Positions 1 through 6,751 of a stretch of DNA of 7,108 bases are shown here, one piece after another. Each line of letters opens with the position of its first letter. Within the stretch, counting starts at the first letter, position 1. The stretch spans positions 1 through 7,108 of the forward strand of contig PWUP01000096.1 in the NCBI GenBank assembly GCA_003562535.1, written 5' to 3'. Source of the stretch: Gammaproteobacteria bacterium. Its GTDB lineage: Bacteria; Pseudomonadota; Gammaproteobacteria; Competibacterales; Competibacteraceae. Made by a program: the position numbers and the translations under genes. The notes under the pieces are model-generated. The model did no database searches. It saw only the letters and a list, made by a program, of their open reading frames with translations, and was not told where the DNA came from.

Positions 1-903
1 AAAGCCGCTGGGCTGACGATTCCCGTTAGCGTGAATATCAGCGCCCGACATATCCAACAAACCGATTTTACCCAGCGTCTTGCTAAACTTCTGGACACAT
101 ATCCCCAGGTTGCCCCCGAGCACCTAGAGTTGGAAGTGCTGGAAACCCATGCGCTTAAAGACACATCACAAGTCTCGCAGATTATCAAAGACTGCACGGC
201 GCTGGGTGTCCACTTTGCCCTCGATGATTTCGGCACCGGTTATGCATCGCTGACCTATCTCAAACAACTGCCAGTTAGATTGTTAAAAGTCGATCAAAGC
301 TTTGTGCGTGATATGCTGGATGACGCCAATGATTTGGCGATTTTGGACGGTGTCTTGAGCTTAGCCACTGCGTTCAATCGTCAAGTCATTGCCGAGGGGG
401 TCGAAACGGGTGAACACGCTAAGATGTTGCTGCGGTTAGGCTGCGACCTGGCGCAAGGCTACAGCATTGCTCGCCCCATGCCCGCAGAAGATATGCCAGC
501 GTGGGCCACTCATTGGCAACCTGAATCGGACTGGGTGCAACACATTCAGGTTCAGCGTGATGATTTGCCGGTACTGTATGCACAAGTGGAACATCGTACC
601 TGGCTGCGTAGCCTGAATGACTATCTTCACGAACAACGTGACCAAGCGCCACAGCGGCAGTCATGCCCCAGCCGTTTGCAAACCTGGCTCACTGGCCGTG
701 GCCACAGCCAGTACGGTCACTGTAGTGCATTTGCCGAGGTCTTAAGCCTTGATGAACAGATCAACCGGCTCGAAGCGGAGATCTTGAAGTCGCATCAACA
801 GGGGCAACTCACCACCGCCCAGACACGCCTGACGGTGTTGAATGAACGGTGTCAACAACTGTTTAGGCAGCTCAATCGCGTGTTAGAGCAGCAATCCGTG
901 TGA
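1..903 (+). CDS. EAL-domain cyclic-di-GMP phosphodiesterase with CZB-like C-terminal domain (5' partial)
   Basis: The reading frame is open from base 1, so the gene starts upstream; 300 codons are visible before TGA at 901-903. The first ~165 visible residues are the later part of an EAL domain, which hydrolyses cyclic di-GMP to pGpG. Visible hallmarks, numbered from the first visible residue, are the NIS metal-ligand motif (N12), the conserved Glu of LELEVLET (E48), DDFGTGYASL (from D75), the Lys of LLKVDQSF (K96), AEGVE (E132) and QGYSIARPMP (from Q152). The EAL tripeptide itself lies outside the window. All visible catalytic positions are intact, so activity is plausible. Residues from about 190 onward resemble the CZB zinc-binding domain that often follows EAL domains (H198xxW, W229 in a C/S-x-x-x-x-W context, then YG...F). 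Most zinc ligands are replaced there, as described in the findings. A GGDEF or sensor domain upstream is possible but not visible. The stop overlaps the batC start. Confidence 0.93.
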   Translation, partial: KAAGLTIPVSVNISARHIQQTDFTQRLAKLLDTYPQVAPEHLELEVLETHALKDTSQVSQIIKDCTALGVHFALDDFGTGYASLTYLKQLPVRLLKVDQSFVRDMLDDANDLAILDGVLSLATAFNRQVIAEGVETGEHAKMLLRLGCDLAQGYSIARPMPAEDMPAWATHWQPESDWVQHIQVQRDDLPVLYAQVEHRTWLRSLNDYLHEQRDQAPQRQSCPSRLQTWLTGRGHSQYGHCSAFAEVLSLDEQINRLEAEILKSHQQGQLTTAQTRLTVLNERCQQLFRQLNRVLEQQSV

Positions 904-1625
904 TGAAGGCGTACTGGAAACTCCGCTTAATCGTCATCGGCGGGTTATTAATTATACCGATCCACTCGGTCAGCGGCTTGACTATCTGGTGGCGCAGTGA
1001 CCAGCACGATTATCGCGATCAGCACGCTATTTACCGCCAAGCCGAGGCCGCCTATCGCCACGGTGAGTTTGCCGAGGCCGCCGAGTTATTCAGCCGATTA
1101 CCGGGGGCGCTCGGTCATTATAATCGTGGCAACGCTCTGGTCGGTCGCGGCGAGCTGCATGCCGCCCTGGCCGCCTATCAGCAGGCACTGGCCTTAGACC
1201 CCGAGTTGACGGTCGCCCGCGATAACTATGAGCGGTTACAGCAGTTCATGCATTCGCCACCCGCCACTGGTGATGCTGAGGCGACTGACGCCGCCAGCAA
1301 CGGTGAGGACACCGCCGAACCCGCCACCCACGGCGCCCACGATAACGGCGACAGCGAGGTTCAAGATCAGGATCAGCCCCCTAGCGCAGAAGAACGCACC
1401 GCTGAGTTAGCCACCGACGGTGATGAACCCGGTAATAGCGCCGATCCCGAGGGCATGACCGCTGACCACGCTGAGGGTCATGCGGATGCAGCGGAAATGG
1501 CGGCCAATGAGGCGGACTGGGAACAACAGCAGGCCATTGAGCACCAGTTACGGCGAGTCCCTGATGATCCGGGCGGCTTATTGCGGCGTAAATTCCTGCA
1601 CCAATACTCGCAGCGGCATGATTAA
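903..1625 (+). CDS. batC: BatC-type TPR protein of the Bat (aerotolerance) system
   Basis: This 240-residue protein has an N-terminal hydrophobic stretch (about residues 8-26, after K2, K6 and R8) that looks like a signal peptide or membrane anchor. Two TPR-like helical repeats follow (about 44-66, and 71-105 with GHYNRGNAL and YQQALALDP). Next comes a long Ala/Asp/Glu/Gly-rich, low-complexity acidic segment (about 118-205). The C-terminus carries the conserved LRRVPDDPGGLLRRKF block (216-231). The WWRSDQ motif before the repeats and the C-terminal block are what I recognise from BatB/BatC TPR regions of gammaproteobacteria. There is no von Willebrand A domain, so this is a stand-alone BatC rather than a BatB-TPR fusion. 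In the family it is thought to act at the membrane or periplasm with BatA, BatB and BatD; the precise role is unsettled. I chose the ATG at 903 because it overlaps the preceding stop as TGATG; the GTG at 900 is an alternative. The Shine-Dalgarno sequence is weak, so translational coupling is likely. batD overlaps its end by 8 nt. Confidence 0.82.
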   Translation: MKAYWKLRLIVIGGLLIIPIHSVSGLTIWWRSDQHDYRDQHAIYRQAEAAYRHGEFAEAAELFSRLPGALGHYNRGNALVGRGELHAALAAYQQALALDPELTVARDNYERLQQFMHSPPATGDAEATDAASNGEDTAEPATHGAHDNGDSEVQDQDQPPSAEERTAELATDGDEPGNSADPEGMTADHAEGHADAAEMAANEADWEQQQAIEHQLRRVPDDPGGLLRRKFLHQYSQRHD

Positions 1626-3189
1626 GCGGTACCGTCTGAGTGTGCTCAGCCTGCTGTTGTTCGCTGGATATCACCACCCTGCACTGGCGGCTGCCCAAGC
1701 CCAGCTCGACCGCACCCTGATCAGTCAGGACGAAAGTGTCTGGCTGCTGATTGAGGTCGCCACCGATCAGCCGCTTGATACTCCGGATATCAGTCAACTT
1801 ACCCCAGATTTTGAAATTCTCGACAGCCGCCGCAGTGACCTGGCAACCGTCCGCCAGCAACAGCGCATGCAGTGGCAGTTTGAACTGATGCCGCGCCGGA
1901 CGGGGGTACTGACTTTGCCTGCATTCACCGTCGCTCAACGCTATCAGACTGAACCGGTGAGCATTGAGGTTTTAGCCGCTGAAGCACCGGAGCCGGAGGT
2001 GTTTATCCTGACGGATATCGAGCCGTCCGATCCCTATGTGATGGCGCAGGTTCATTATCGTGAACGCATTTTTGCCGGACCACGGCTGCACGATGTCAGC
2101 ATCAGCCGCCGTGAGCCGTTTACCGATGTCTTGGTCCATCCTCTAGGCGATTTTCAGCAATACGTTGCCGAATACAACGGTCAGTATTATCGGGTGTCCG
2201 AACGGCGCTATGCGCTTATTCCCCAACGCAGCGGCACCCTGACCCTGCCGCCGCTGAGCTTGCGCGGTCGGGTGCGAACCGCAGCCGCTGACGATGCCCT
2301 GCAGCGCGGACGGCGCGTTGAACACCACGCGGAACCGGTGACTCTGCAAGTGCGACCGCGACCGGCCAGCGCCCTAGGGACGACATGGCTACCCAGTATC
2401 GCGGTCACTCTGGAAGAGCAATGGTCGAGCGAACCACCGCAGTTCCAAGTCGGCATCCCGATCACCCGCAGCTTACAACTCAGCGCCCGTGGTGTGGAGG
2501 CGGTGCAATTGCCTCGGCTCCTCCACCCGGATCTGGCTTGGGCGCAGGTGTATGCCGACGCTGAACACCTCGAAACCCGCCATGACGACGGCTGGTTGCT
2601 CGGCCACTACACTCAAACCGTGCGCATCGTTCCGCATCAAGCCGGATCATTTACGTTACCCGCAGTAACCGTCCACTGGTGGGACACGCAAACCGATACC
2701 CCGCACATCGCTCAATTACCTGCGCGCTCCGTCATGGTACACGCCGCCGACACCGAGGCGCAGGAGCGCATTATCCACCCCCTGCCGGCTCCGATCACCC
2801 TGATCCAACCCACGGAATCACCGTCTGCTCTACCGTGGCCACAGATCAGCAGCGGACTGCTGCTGTTGTGGCTGCTAACCTTGATGGGTTGGTGGCAACA
2901 ACGACGGCATCCGCGCCAAGCCGCGCCGTCAGCACCGGCTGACAGCGCCGTGCCTACGCCCAAACTGCGCCACGCTTGCCGCAACAATGATCCCCGTGCC
3001 GCCTCACACGCTCTGCTCTGTTGGGGACAACGCCACTGGCCGAACACGCCACCGGCGAATTTAATCCAACTGGCCGAGCGGCTACCAAAAATCAAAAACT
3101 CCATCATTGAATTAGATCGTCACTGCTACGGTTTGCCTCACTCCACTTGGAACGGCCGTATGTTCTGGCGGGCATGGCGATCCCGATGA
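1618..3189 (+). CDS. batD: BatD family protein (oxygen-tolerance membrane protein)
   Basis: The product is 523 residues. It begins with a clear signal peptide (MIKRYR, a hydrophobic core, then PALA with likely cleavage near A24). A long predicted periplasmic region follows. It carries three copies of a P-x-x-x-G-x-x-T-L-P motif that is typical of BatD beta-rich modules: MPRRTGVLTLPAF near residue 91, IPQRSGTLTLPPL near 201 and VPHQAGSFTLPAV near 335. A single membrane segment lies at about 409-428 (SSGLLLLWLLTLMGWW). A cytoplasmic tail of about 95 residues follows, with the family's ACRNNDPRAASHALLCWG pattern near its start. The frame stays open 46 codons further upstream, but the start at 1618 gives the signal peptide at the N-terminus and the usual short overlap (8 nt) with batC. 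Bat proteins were linked to aerotolerance in Bacteroides and to stress in spirochaetes; the molecular activity is unknown. No batA, batB or moxR is visible in the window. Confidence 0.88.
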   Translation: MIKRYRLSVLSLLLFAGYHHPALAAAQAQLDRTLISQDESVWLLIEVATDQPLDTPDISQLTPDFEILDSRRSDLATVRQQQRMQWQFELMPRRTGVLTLPAFTVAQRYQTEPVSIEVLAAEAPEPEVFILTDIEPSDPYVMAQVHYRERIFAGPRLHDVSISRREPFTDVLVHPLGDFQQYVAEYNGQYYRVSERRYALIPQRSGTLTLPPLSLRGRVRTAAADDALQRGRRVEHHAEPVTLQVRPRPASALGTTWLPSIAVTLEEQWSSEPPQFQVGIPITRSLQLSARGVEAVQLPRLLHPDLAWAQVYADAEHLETRHDDGWLLGHYTQTVRIVPHQAGSFTLPAVTVHWWDTQTDTPHIAQLPARSVMVHAADTEAQERIIHPLPAPITLIQPTESPSALPWPQISSGLLLLWLLTLMGWWQQRRHPRQAAPSAPADSAVPTPKLRHACRNNDPRAASHALLCWGQRHWPNTPPANLIQLAERLPKIKNSIIELDRHCYGLPHSTWNGRMFWRAWRSR

Positions 3190-3213
3190 GTGTTACGCTA
3201 TACGCTGGAGTAA

Positions 3214-3244
3214 TTGACTCAGCTCTGTGCACAGCCCCTTAAGC
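3214..3244 (+). promoter_or_regulatory. weak sigma70-like promoter candidate with internal palindrome, upstream of the plsB-like gene
   Basis: The 69-nt gap between batD and the plsB-like gene contains TTGACT (3214-3219), one mismatch from the -35 consensus. A poor -10 candidate, TTAAGC (3239-3244), follows after a 19-nt spacer. Between them lies the perfect palindrome CTGTGCACAG (3225-3234). The -10 match and spacing are weak, so this is only a candidate. It is the only gap in the window large enough to hold a separate promoter outside coding sequence, and no terminator hairpin was seen after batD. Confidence 0.22.
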
Positions 3245-3258
3245 CATAGAAAAACACC

Positions 3259-4812
3259 ATGCTCACTCACACACCCAAAACTCAGCCTACTGGACGAACC
3301 GCGATGCTAGGCGTCGATTTGCCCGCTCGCCACACGCTGATTACCGAAACCCTGCGGGAGGACAGCGTAGTCCGTGCAATTACTAACGCAGCCCAGAAAC
3401 GCAATTTATCGACCGCCAAAACCCAACGGATAGCCCACAGCTATGCCCGCGAAATTGCCGCAAACTTTTCCTACCTATTTGCCCGTCTGATACGACCGGT
3501 ACTGCGCGGACTCTGGGGTCGGGTTTATGACAGCGTAACCCTGCATCATGGTGAAGATCTTGCCGCTATGATTGCCGGCCATACGCCCATTTATGTGCCC
3601 TGTCACCGCAGCCATCTGGATTATTTGCTGTTGCCTTATTTGTTACACACCCGTAACCTACCCATTCCCCTAGCCGCCGCGGGTAATAATCTCAATATCC
3701 CCTTAATGGGCAGTGTACTGCGCTGGGGAGGTGCGTTTTATATCCGCCGCAGCTTCCGAGGGAATCGGTTATACGCAGCGGTATTTCAAAGCTATACCGC
3801 CACCTTACTGCGCCACGGTGCCGCACTGGAGTATTTCATCGAAGGGGGACGCAGCCGCACCGGCTTAATTCTGAAACCGCGCATGGGTTTATTGGATATG
3901 ACCTTACGAGCCGGGTTGGTCTCTCCACAGCGACCTTTGGTATTGATTCCGATTCATATCGCCTATGAGTCGGTGCTGGAAAGCCACGGGTATTTAGCCG
4001 AACTGGCTGGACAGTCCAAGCAGCGCGAATCGCTGCGCAGCTTATGGCGCGGGTTGGTGGATCTACGCAAACCGCGTGGCGAGGTTCACGTCAATATCGG
4101 TGAACCGCTGTATGTACACCCGATATTCGACCACTATCAGCCGGATTGGCGCACACCCGCCACAGAATCCCCCCTCATGACTCGCCCCGATTGGCTGCAA
4201 GCCTGTACCCGTCAACTGGCTCGGCAGATTGTCACCGGCATCAATCACGCCGCCGTGGTGACGTCCATCGGTCTCTTAGCCTGTGCTGTGCTGGATAATG
4301 AAGTGGATAACGCAGCTCCCCAAGCCGTTGCCGTCAACCAAGTAATGGCGCGCTTTAGCGCCTTGCAGCAGTTACTGCACGCTTGGCAATATTCCACTCG
4401 CTGCATGGTCACTCAGCGCAGCGCAGCAGACAGCATCGCCCAAGCCTGCCGCTTGGAGCTGGTGTCTCAACCTACGGCTGAACAGATAGCCACCAACGCG
4501 ACCCAACGCGGGCTGCTGGACTATCACCGCAACACGGTGCGCCATGTGTTGGCGCTACCCAGTGCCGTCGCGGCTTGTTTAAGCGCTCAAACCCGCTGTT
4601 CCACTGAGGCACTGCTGGCGCGGATCACCCAACGCTATGCCGATCTGGCCGATACCCTGTTTCTGCCTTGGGCCGTGGAGGCACTGGCCGAACCTTTGCA
4701 CACTCTGCTCCGAGCGCTGGCCGATTTAGGCTGGCTGCACACCGATGCAACCGGCTGGCAAGCCACTGAGGCTCATCAGCCGGATTGGCAACTGCTGGCG
4801 CGGTTGGCTTGA
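3259..4812 (+). CDS. plsB: PlsB-like glycerol-3-phosphate 1-O-acyltransferase, short form
   Basis: The 517-residue product carries all four acyltransferase blocks of the GPAT family. These are HRSHLD (H116-D121, the catalytic HX4D), GGAFYIRRSF (157-166), FIEGGRSRTG (193-202, glycerol-3-phosphate binding) and LIPIHIAYE (229-237). The conserved EIAANFSY (65-72) and YVPCHRSH context are strongly PlsB-like. The expected reaction is transfer of a fatty acyl group from acyl-ACP or acyl-CoA to the sn-1 position of glycerol 3-phosphate at the inner membrane, the first step of phospholipid synthesis. E. coli PlsB is 807 residues with its HX4D at about 306. Here about 190 N-terminal and about 110-130 C-terminal residues are missing, so a diverged second acyltransferase of this family is also possible. 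An in-frame TAG at 3247-3249 excludes a longer N-terminus. ATG 3304 (residue 16, just before LGVDLPAR where similarity begins) is an alternative start. No good Shine-Dalgarno sequence precedes either. The stop lies 3 nt before ptuA. Confidence 0.87.
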   Translation: MLTHTPKTQPTGRTAMLGVDLPARHTLITETLREDSVVRAITNAAQKRNLSTAKTQRIAHSYAREIAANFSYLFARLIRPVLRGLWGRVYDSVTLHHGEDLAAMIAGHTPIYVPCHRSHLDYLLLPYLLHTRNLPIPLAAAGNNLNIPLMGSVLRWGGAFYIRRSFRGNRLYAAVFQSYTATLLRHGAALEYFIEGGRSRTGLILKPRMGLLDMTLRAGLVSPQRPLVLIPIHIAYESVLESHGYLAELAGQSKQRESLRSLWRGLVDLRKPRGEVHVNIGEPLYVHPIFDHYQPDWRTPATESPLMTRPDWLQACTRQLARQIVTGINHAAVVTSIGLLACAVLDNEVDNAAPQAVAVNQVMARFSALQQLLHAWQYSTRCMVTQRSAADSIAQACRLELVSQPTAEQIATNATQRGLLDYHRNTVRHVLALPSAVAACLSAQTRCSTEALLARITQRYADLADTLFLPWAVEALAEPLHTLLRALADLGWLHTDATGWQATEAHQPDWQLLARLA

Positions 4813-4815
4813 GTT

Positions 4816-6108
4816 GTGAATACCCTACGCATTCACAGCTTAACCCTCGATAGATTCCGTGGGGCGCATTCACTAGCACTGGAACTTCACCGTCGGCTAA
4901 ACATTTTTGTGGGCATGAATGGCGCGGGTAAATCAACTCTATTGGATGCAGCGGCTATTCTGCTCTCATGGCTGGTCAATCGCATCAAACATACTGGCGC
5001 TTCTGGGCGTCCGATCAGTGAAGCCGATATCCGCAATGGTCAAGCCAGTGCCACTCTAGCGATTAAGCTCGCACAGGATAGCCATAATTTCGGCTGGCAT
5101 ATAGTGAAAACCCGAAAAGGTTACTACAAAAAAGAGGGTTCCTCGGTTTTAACCGCCGCCTCTGAGGCAGCCAAACGTATCCAGTCGGATATCAGCGATC
5201 ATAACGGAGCGGTCAATCTGCCACTGTTTGCCTATTATCCGGTAAACCGTGCAGTGCTCGACATTCCGCTGAGAATTCGAGCGAAACACCGTTTCGATCT
5301 GTTGTCTGCTTATGAGGACTCATTGACCAGCGGAGCCAGTTTTCGAACATTTTTTGAGTGGTTTCGGGAAAGGGAAGATTTGGAAAACGAGGCATTTAGG
5401 GATCAACACACTCTGTTTAAAGGGAGCGCCGCAAACCGAGTTTTTCCTGATGCACAGCTCGAAGCGGTACGCTACGCCATCAAGCAACTTATGCCGGAAT
5501 TTAGCCAGCTCACAGTACGGCGTAATCCACTGCGCATGGAAGTAGAAAAAAACGGTCAGCGTCTAACCGTTAACCAATTGTCGGATGGTGAAAAGTGTTT
5601 TATGGCTATGGTTGGTGATATGGCGCGGCGCATGGCCATCGCCAATCCATTACGCGACCAGCCCCTGCACGGTGCTGGGGTTTTTCTGATTGACGAAATT
5701 GATCTACATCTGCATCCCCAATGGCAAAGACAGATTATCCCGAAGTTAACCAAGGTCTTTCCCAACAGTCAGTTCCTGATTTCCACCCACTCGCCCCATG
5801 TGATTACCCATGTACAGCCGGAAAATTTGTTCCTGTTGCACATGACAACGGAGGGGCTAGAGGTCATGCGGCCATCAGAATCTTATGGTAAGACGGTTGA
5901 TCGAGTGCTAGAAGATTTAATGGGATTAGACACCACTCGTCCCACCCAGGTCTCAGCCAATCTCCAACAGATTTATGCGCAGATTGATCGTGGTCTGCTG
6001 AATGATGCCCGTGACCTGATAGATCAACTCAGGGAGCAAATCGGCGAAGATCCAGAATTGGTCAAGGCTGATATACTGATCAAGCGCAAGGAGTTGATTG
6101 GCAAATGA
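4816..6108 (+). CDS. ptuA: Septu anti-phage system ATPase PtuA (ABC/SMC-like, AAA_21-type)
   Basis: This 430-residue ATPase starts LRIHSLTLDRFRG, as RecF/SMC-like proteins do. It has Walker A GMNGAGKST (33-41, K39), an ABC signature LSDGEK (255-260), Walker B VFLIDEIDLHLHP (289-301, D293/E294) and an H-loop ISTHSPH (322-328, H325). The insert at about 60-250 between Walker A and the signature is helical and charged, and the region after about 365 is a short helical tail. The next gene encodes an HNH nuclease of the PtuB type, so I call this PtuA. In characterised Septu systems PtuA forms an oligomer that binds PtuB and gates its nuclease by nucleotide state. The start is GTG at 4816, 3 nt after the previous stop, without a clear Shine-Dalgarno sequence, suggesting coupling to plsB translation. 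The stop overlaps ptuB as ATGA. Similar ATPases accompany Ec78-type retrons, but no reverse transcriptase is present. An OLD-type assignment is unlikely because no TOPRIM domain follows. Confidence 0.83.
   Translation: MNTLRIHSLTLDRFRGAHSLALELHRRLNIFVGMNGAGKSTLLDAAAILLSWLVNRIKHTGASGRPISEADIRNGQASATLAIKLAQDSHNFGWHIVKTRKGYYKKEGSSVLTAASEAAKRIQSDISDHNGAVNLPLFAYYPVNRAVLDIPLRIRAKHRFDLLSAYEDSLTSGASFRTFFEWFREREDLENEAFRDQHTLFKGSAANRVFPDAQLEAVRYAIKQLMPEFSQLTVRRNPLRMEVEKNGQRLTVNQLSDGEKCFMAMVGDMARRMAIANPLRDQPLHGAGVFLIDEIDLHLHPQWQRQIIPKLTKVFPNSQFLISTHSPHVITHVQPENLFLLHMTTEGLEVMRPSESYGKTVDRVLEDLMGLDTTRPTQVSANLQQIYAQIDRGLLNDARDLIDQLREQIGEDPELVKADILIKRKELIGK
6088..6093 (+). promoter_or_regulatory. ribosome binding site of ptuB
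   Basis: AAGGAG lies inside the 3' end of ptuA, 11 nt before the ptuB ATG at 6105. It is the strongest Shine-Dalgarno match seen before any gene in the window. Together with the ATGA overlap it fixes the ptuB start and suggests that the nuclease can be translated independently as well as by coupling. Confidence 0.6.
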
Positions 6109-6737
6109 AGCATATCGTCAAACACGCTGAACCTCAGCCGTTTAGCCAGTGGAAAGCACTGGCTAACGCAAACTGGCAACCTACTTATGATCAGTTATCT
6201 GGTGCTCTAAAAAAAGCTTTGAAAATTGCACTAATGGATGAACAAGGATGGATTTGCTGCTACTGCGAGAGTCGGCTTACCGATGATCATTCGCATATTG
6301 AACACTTTAAACCGCAGAGCGATCCTGACGTTGATCCCCTCGACTTCAGTAATTTGCTCTGTTCATGCCAAAATCAACTCAAGAAAGGCGAGCCGCGTCA
6401 TTGCGGTAATTTGAAAGACAACTGGTTCGATCCTAACGCTTTGATTTCTCCTTTTGATCCTAGCTGCGAGCGTCGCTTTGCCTTCACTGGCGATGGAAGA
6501 ATCAAACCACTTATTGAAACTGATCAAGCAGCTACGGAAACGATCTATAAGCTAGGGCTAGGTATTCCTAAGCTGAATGCGATGCGTACTAAGGCTATTG
6601 AGCCATTTCTCGATGAAAGCTTATGCCCCGATGAATTTCAGTCTTTTGTTAGCGGCTATCTCGCGAGGGACAAGTCAGGTCGCTTCGGCGAATTCTGGAC
6701 GACCATACGCTATTTATTTGCAGGCGAAGCCGCATAA
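6105..6737 (+). CDS. ptuB: Septu anti-phage system HNH endonuclease PtuB (TIGR02646-like)
   Basis: The product is 210 residues with a Cys-rich HNH core. CCYC (C51/C54, a CxxC) is followed by DHSHIEHFKP (61-70, with H64, E66 and H67, the likely catalytic stretch). Next come DFSNLLCSCQN (80-90, N83, C86, C88) and RHCGNLKDN (98-106). This arrangement of CxxC, hIEHf.P, sNLl.SC and HCGn.K is the pattern I know from the TIGR02646 family, which includes PtuB of Septu and the HNH effector of Ec78-type retrons. The expected role is metal-dependent cleavage of invading phage DNA in complex with PtuA. ATG overlaps the ptuA TGA as ATGA and has a good AAGGAG upstream. The residues after about 115 are less conserved and I see no further motif. 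Hand-counted 60-nt lines give about 33-53% GC, below about 62% in sampled parts of the flanking core genes, which suggests acquisition by transfer. Confidence 0.84.
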   Translation: MKHIVKHAEPQPFSQWKALANANWQPTYDQLSGALKKALKIALMDEQGWICCYCESRLTDDHSHIEHFKPQSDPDVDPLDFSNLLCSCQNQLKKGEPRHCGNLKDNWFDPNALISPFDPSCERRFAFTGDGRIKPLIETDQAATETIYKLGLGIPKLNAMRTKAIEPFLDESLCPDEFQSFVSGYLARDKSGRFGEFWTTIRYLFAGEAA

Positions 6738-6751
6738 CTCATTGCATTAAA

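Noticed and set aside
1036..1090. Short repeat of gccgaggccgcc in batC
   Set aside because: It is explained by Ala/Glu codons in adjacent TPR helices; no longer repeat unit is present.
1480..1617. Longer N-terminus for BatD, starting at 1480
   Set aside because: It would overlap batC by about 146 nt and bury the clear signal peptide that starts at 1618.
1381..1938. Long open frame on the minus strand (185 codons)
   Set aside because: It lies opposite batC and batD, both of which have family motifs and a signal peptide; its product is Arg/His/Pro-rich with no recognisable motif, as expected of an antisense shadow.
2712..3107. Minus-strand open frame of 131 codons
   Set aside because: Antisense to the batD membrane segment and tail, with no recognisable domain and no ribosome site.
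3225..3234. CTGTGCACAG as a LexA (SOS) box
   Set aside because: The half-sites CTGT and ACAG are separated by 2 nt, not the 8 nt required of the enterobacterial box.
4700..6740. Retron of the Ec78 type, which also uses PtuA-like and PtuB-like effectors
   Set aside because: No reverse transcriptase gene and no space for an msr/msd RNA: the upstream neighbour is a plsB-like gene 3 nt away and the downstream one is uvrB.
6710..6751. Promoter for uvrB from TTTGCA and ATTAAA-like boxes
   Set aside because: The A/T-rich box runs into the start codon, and no spacing of 16-18 nt gives a credible -10.
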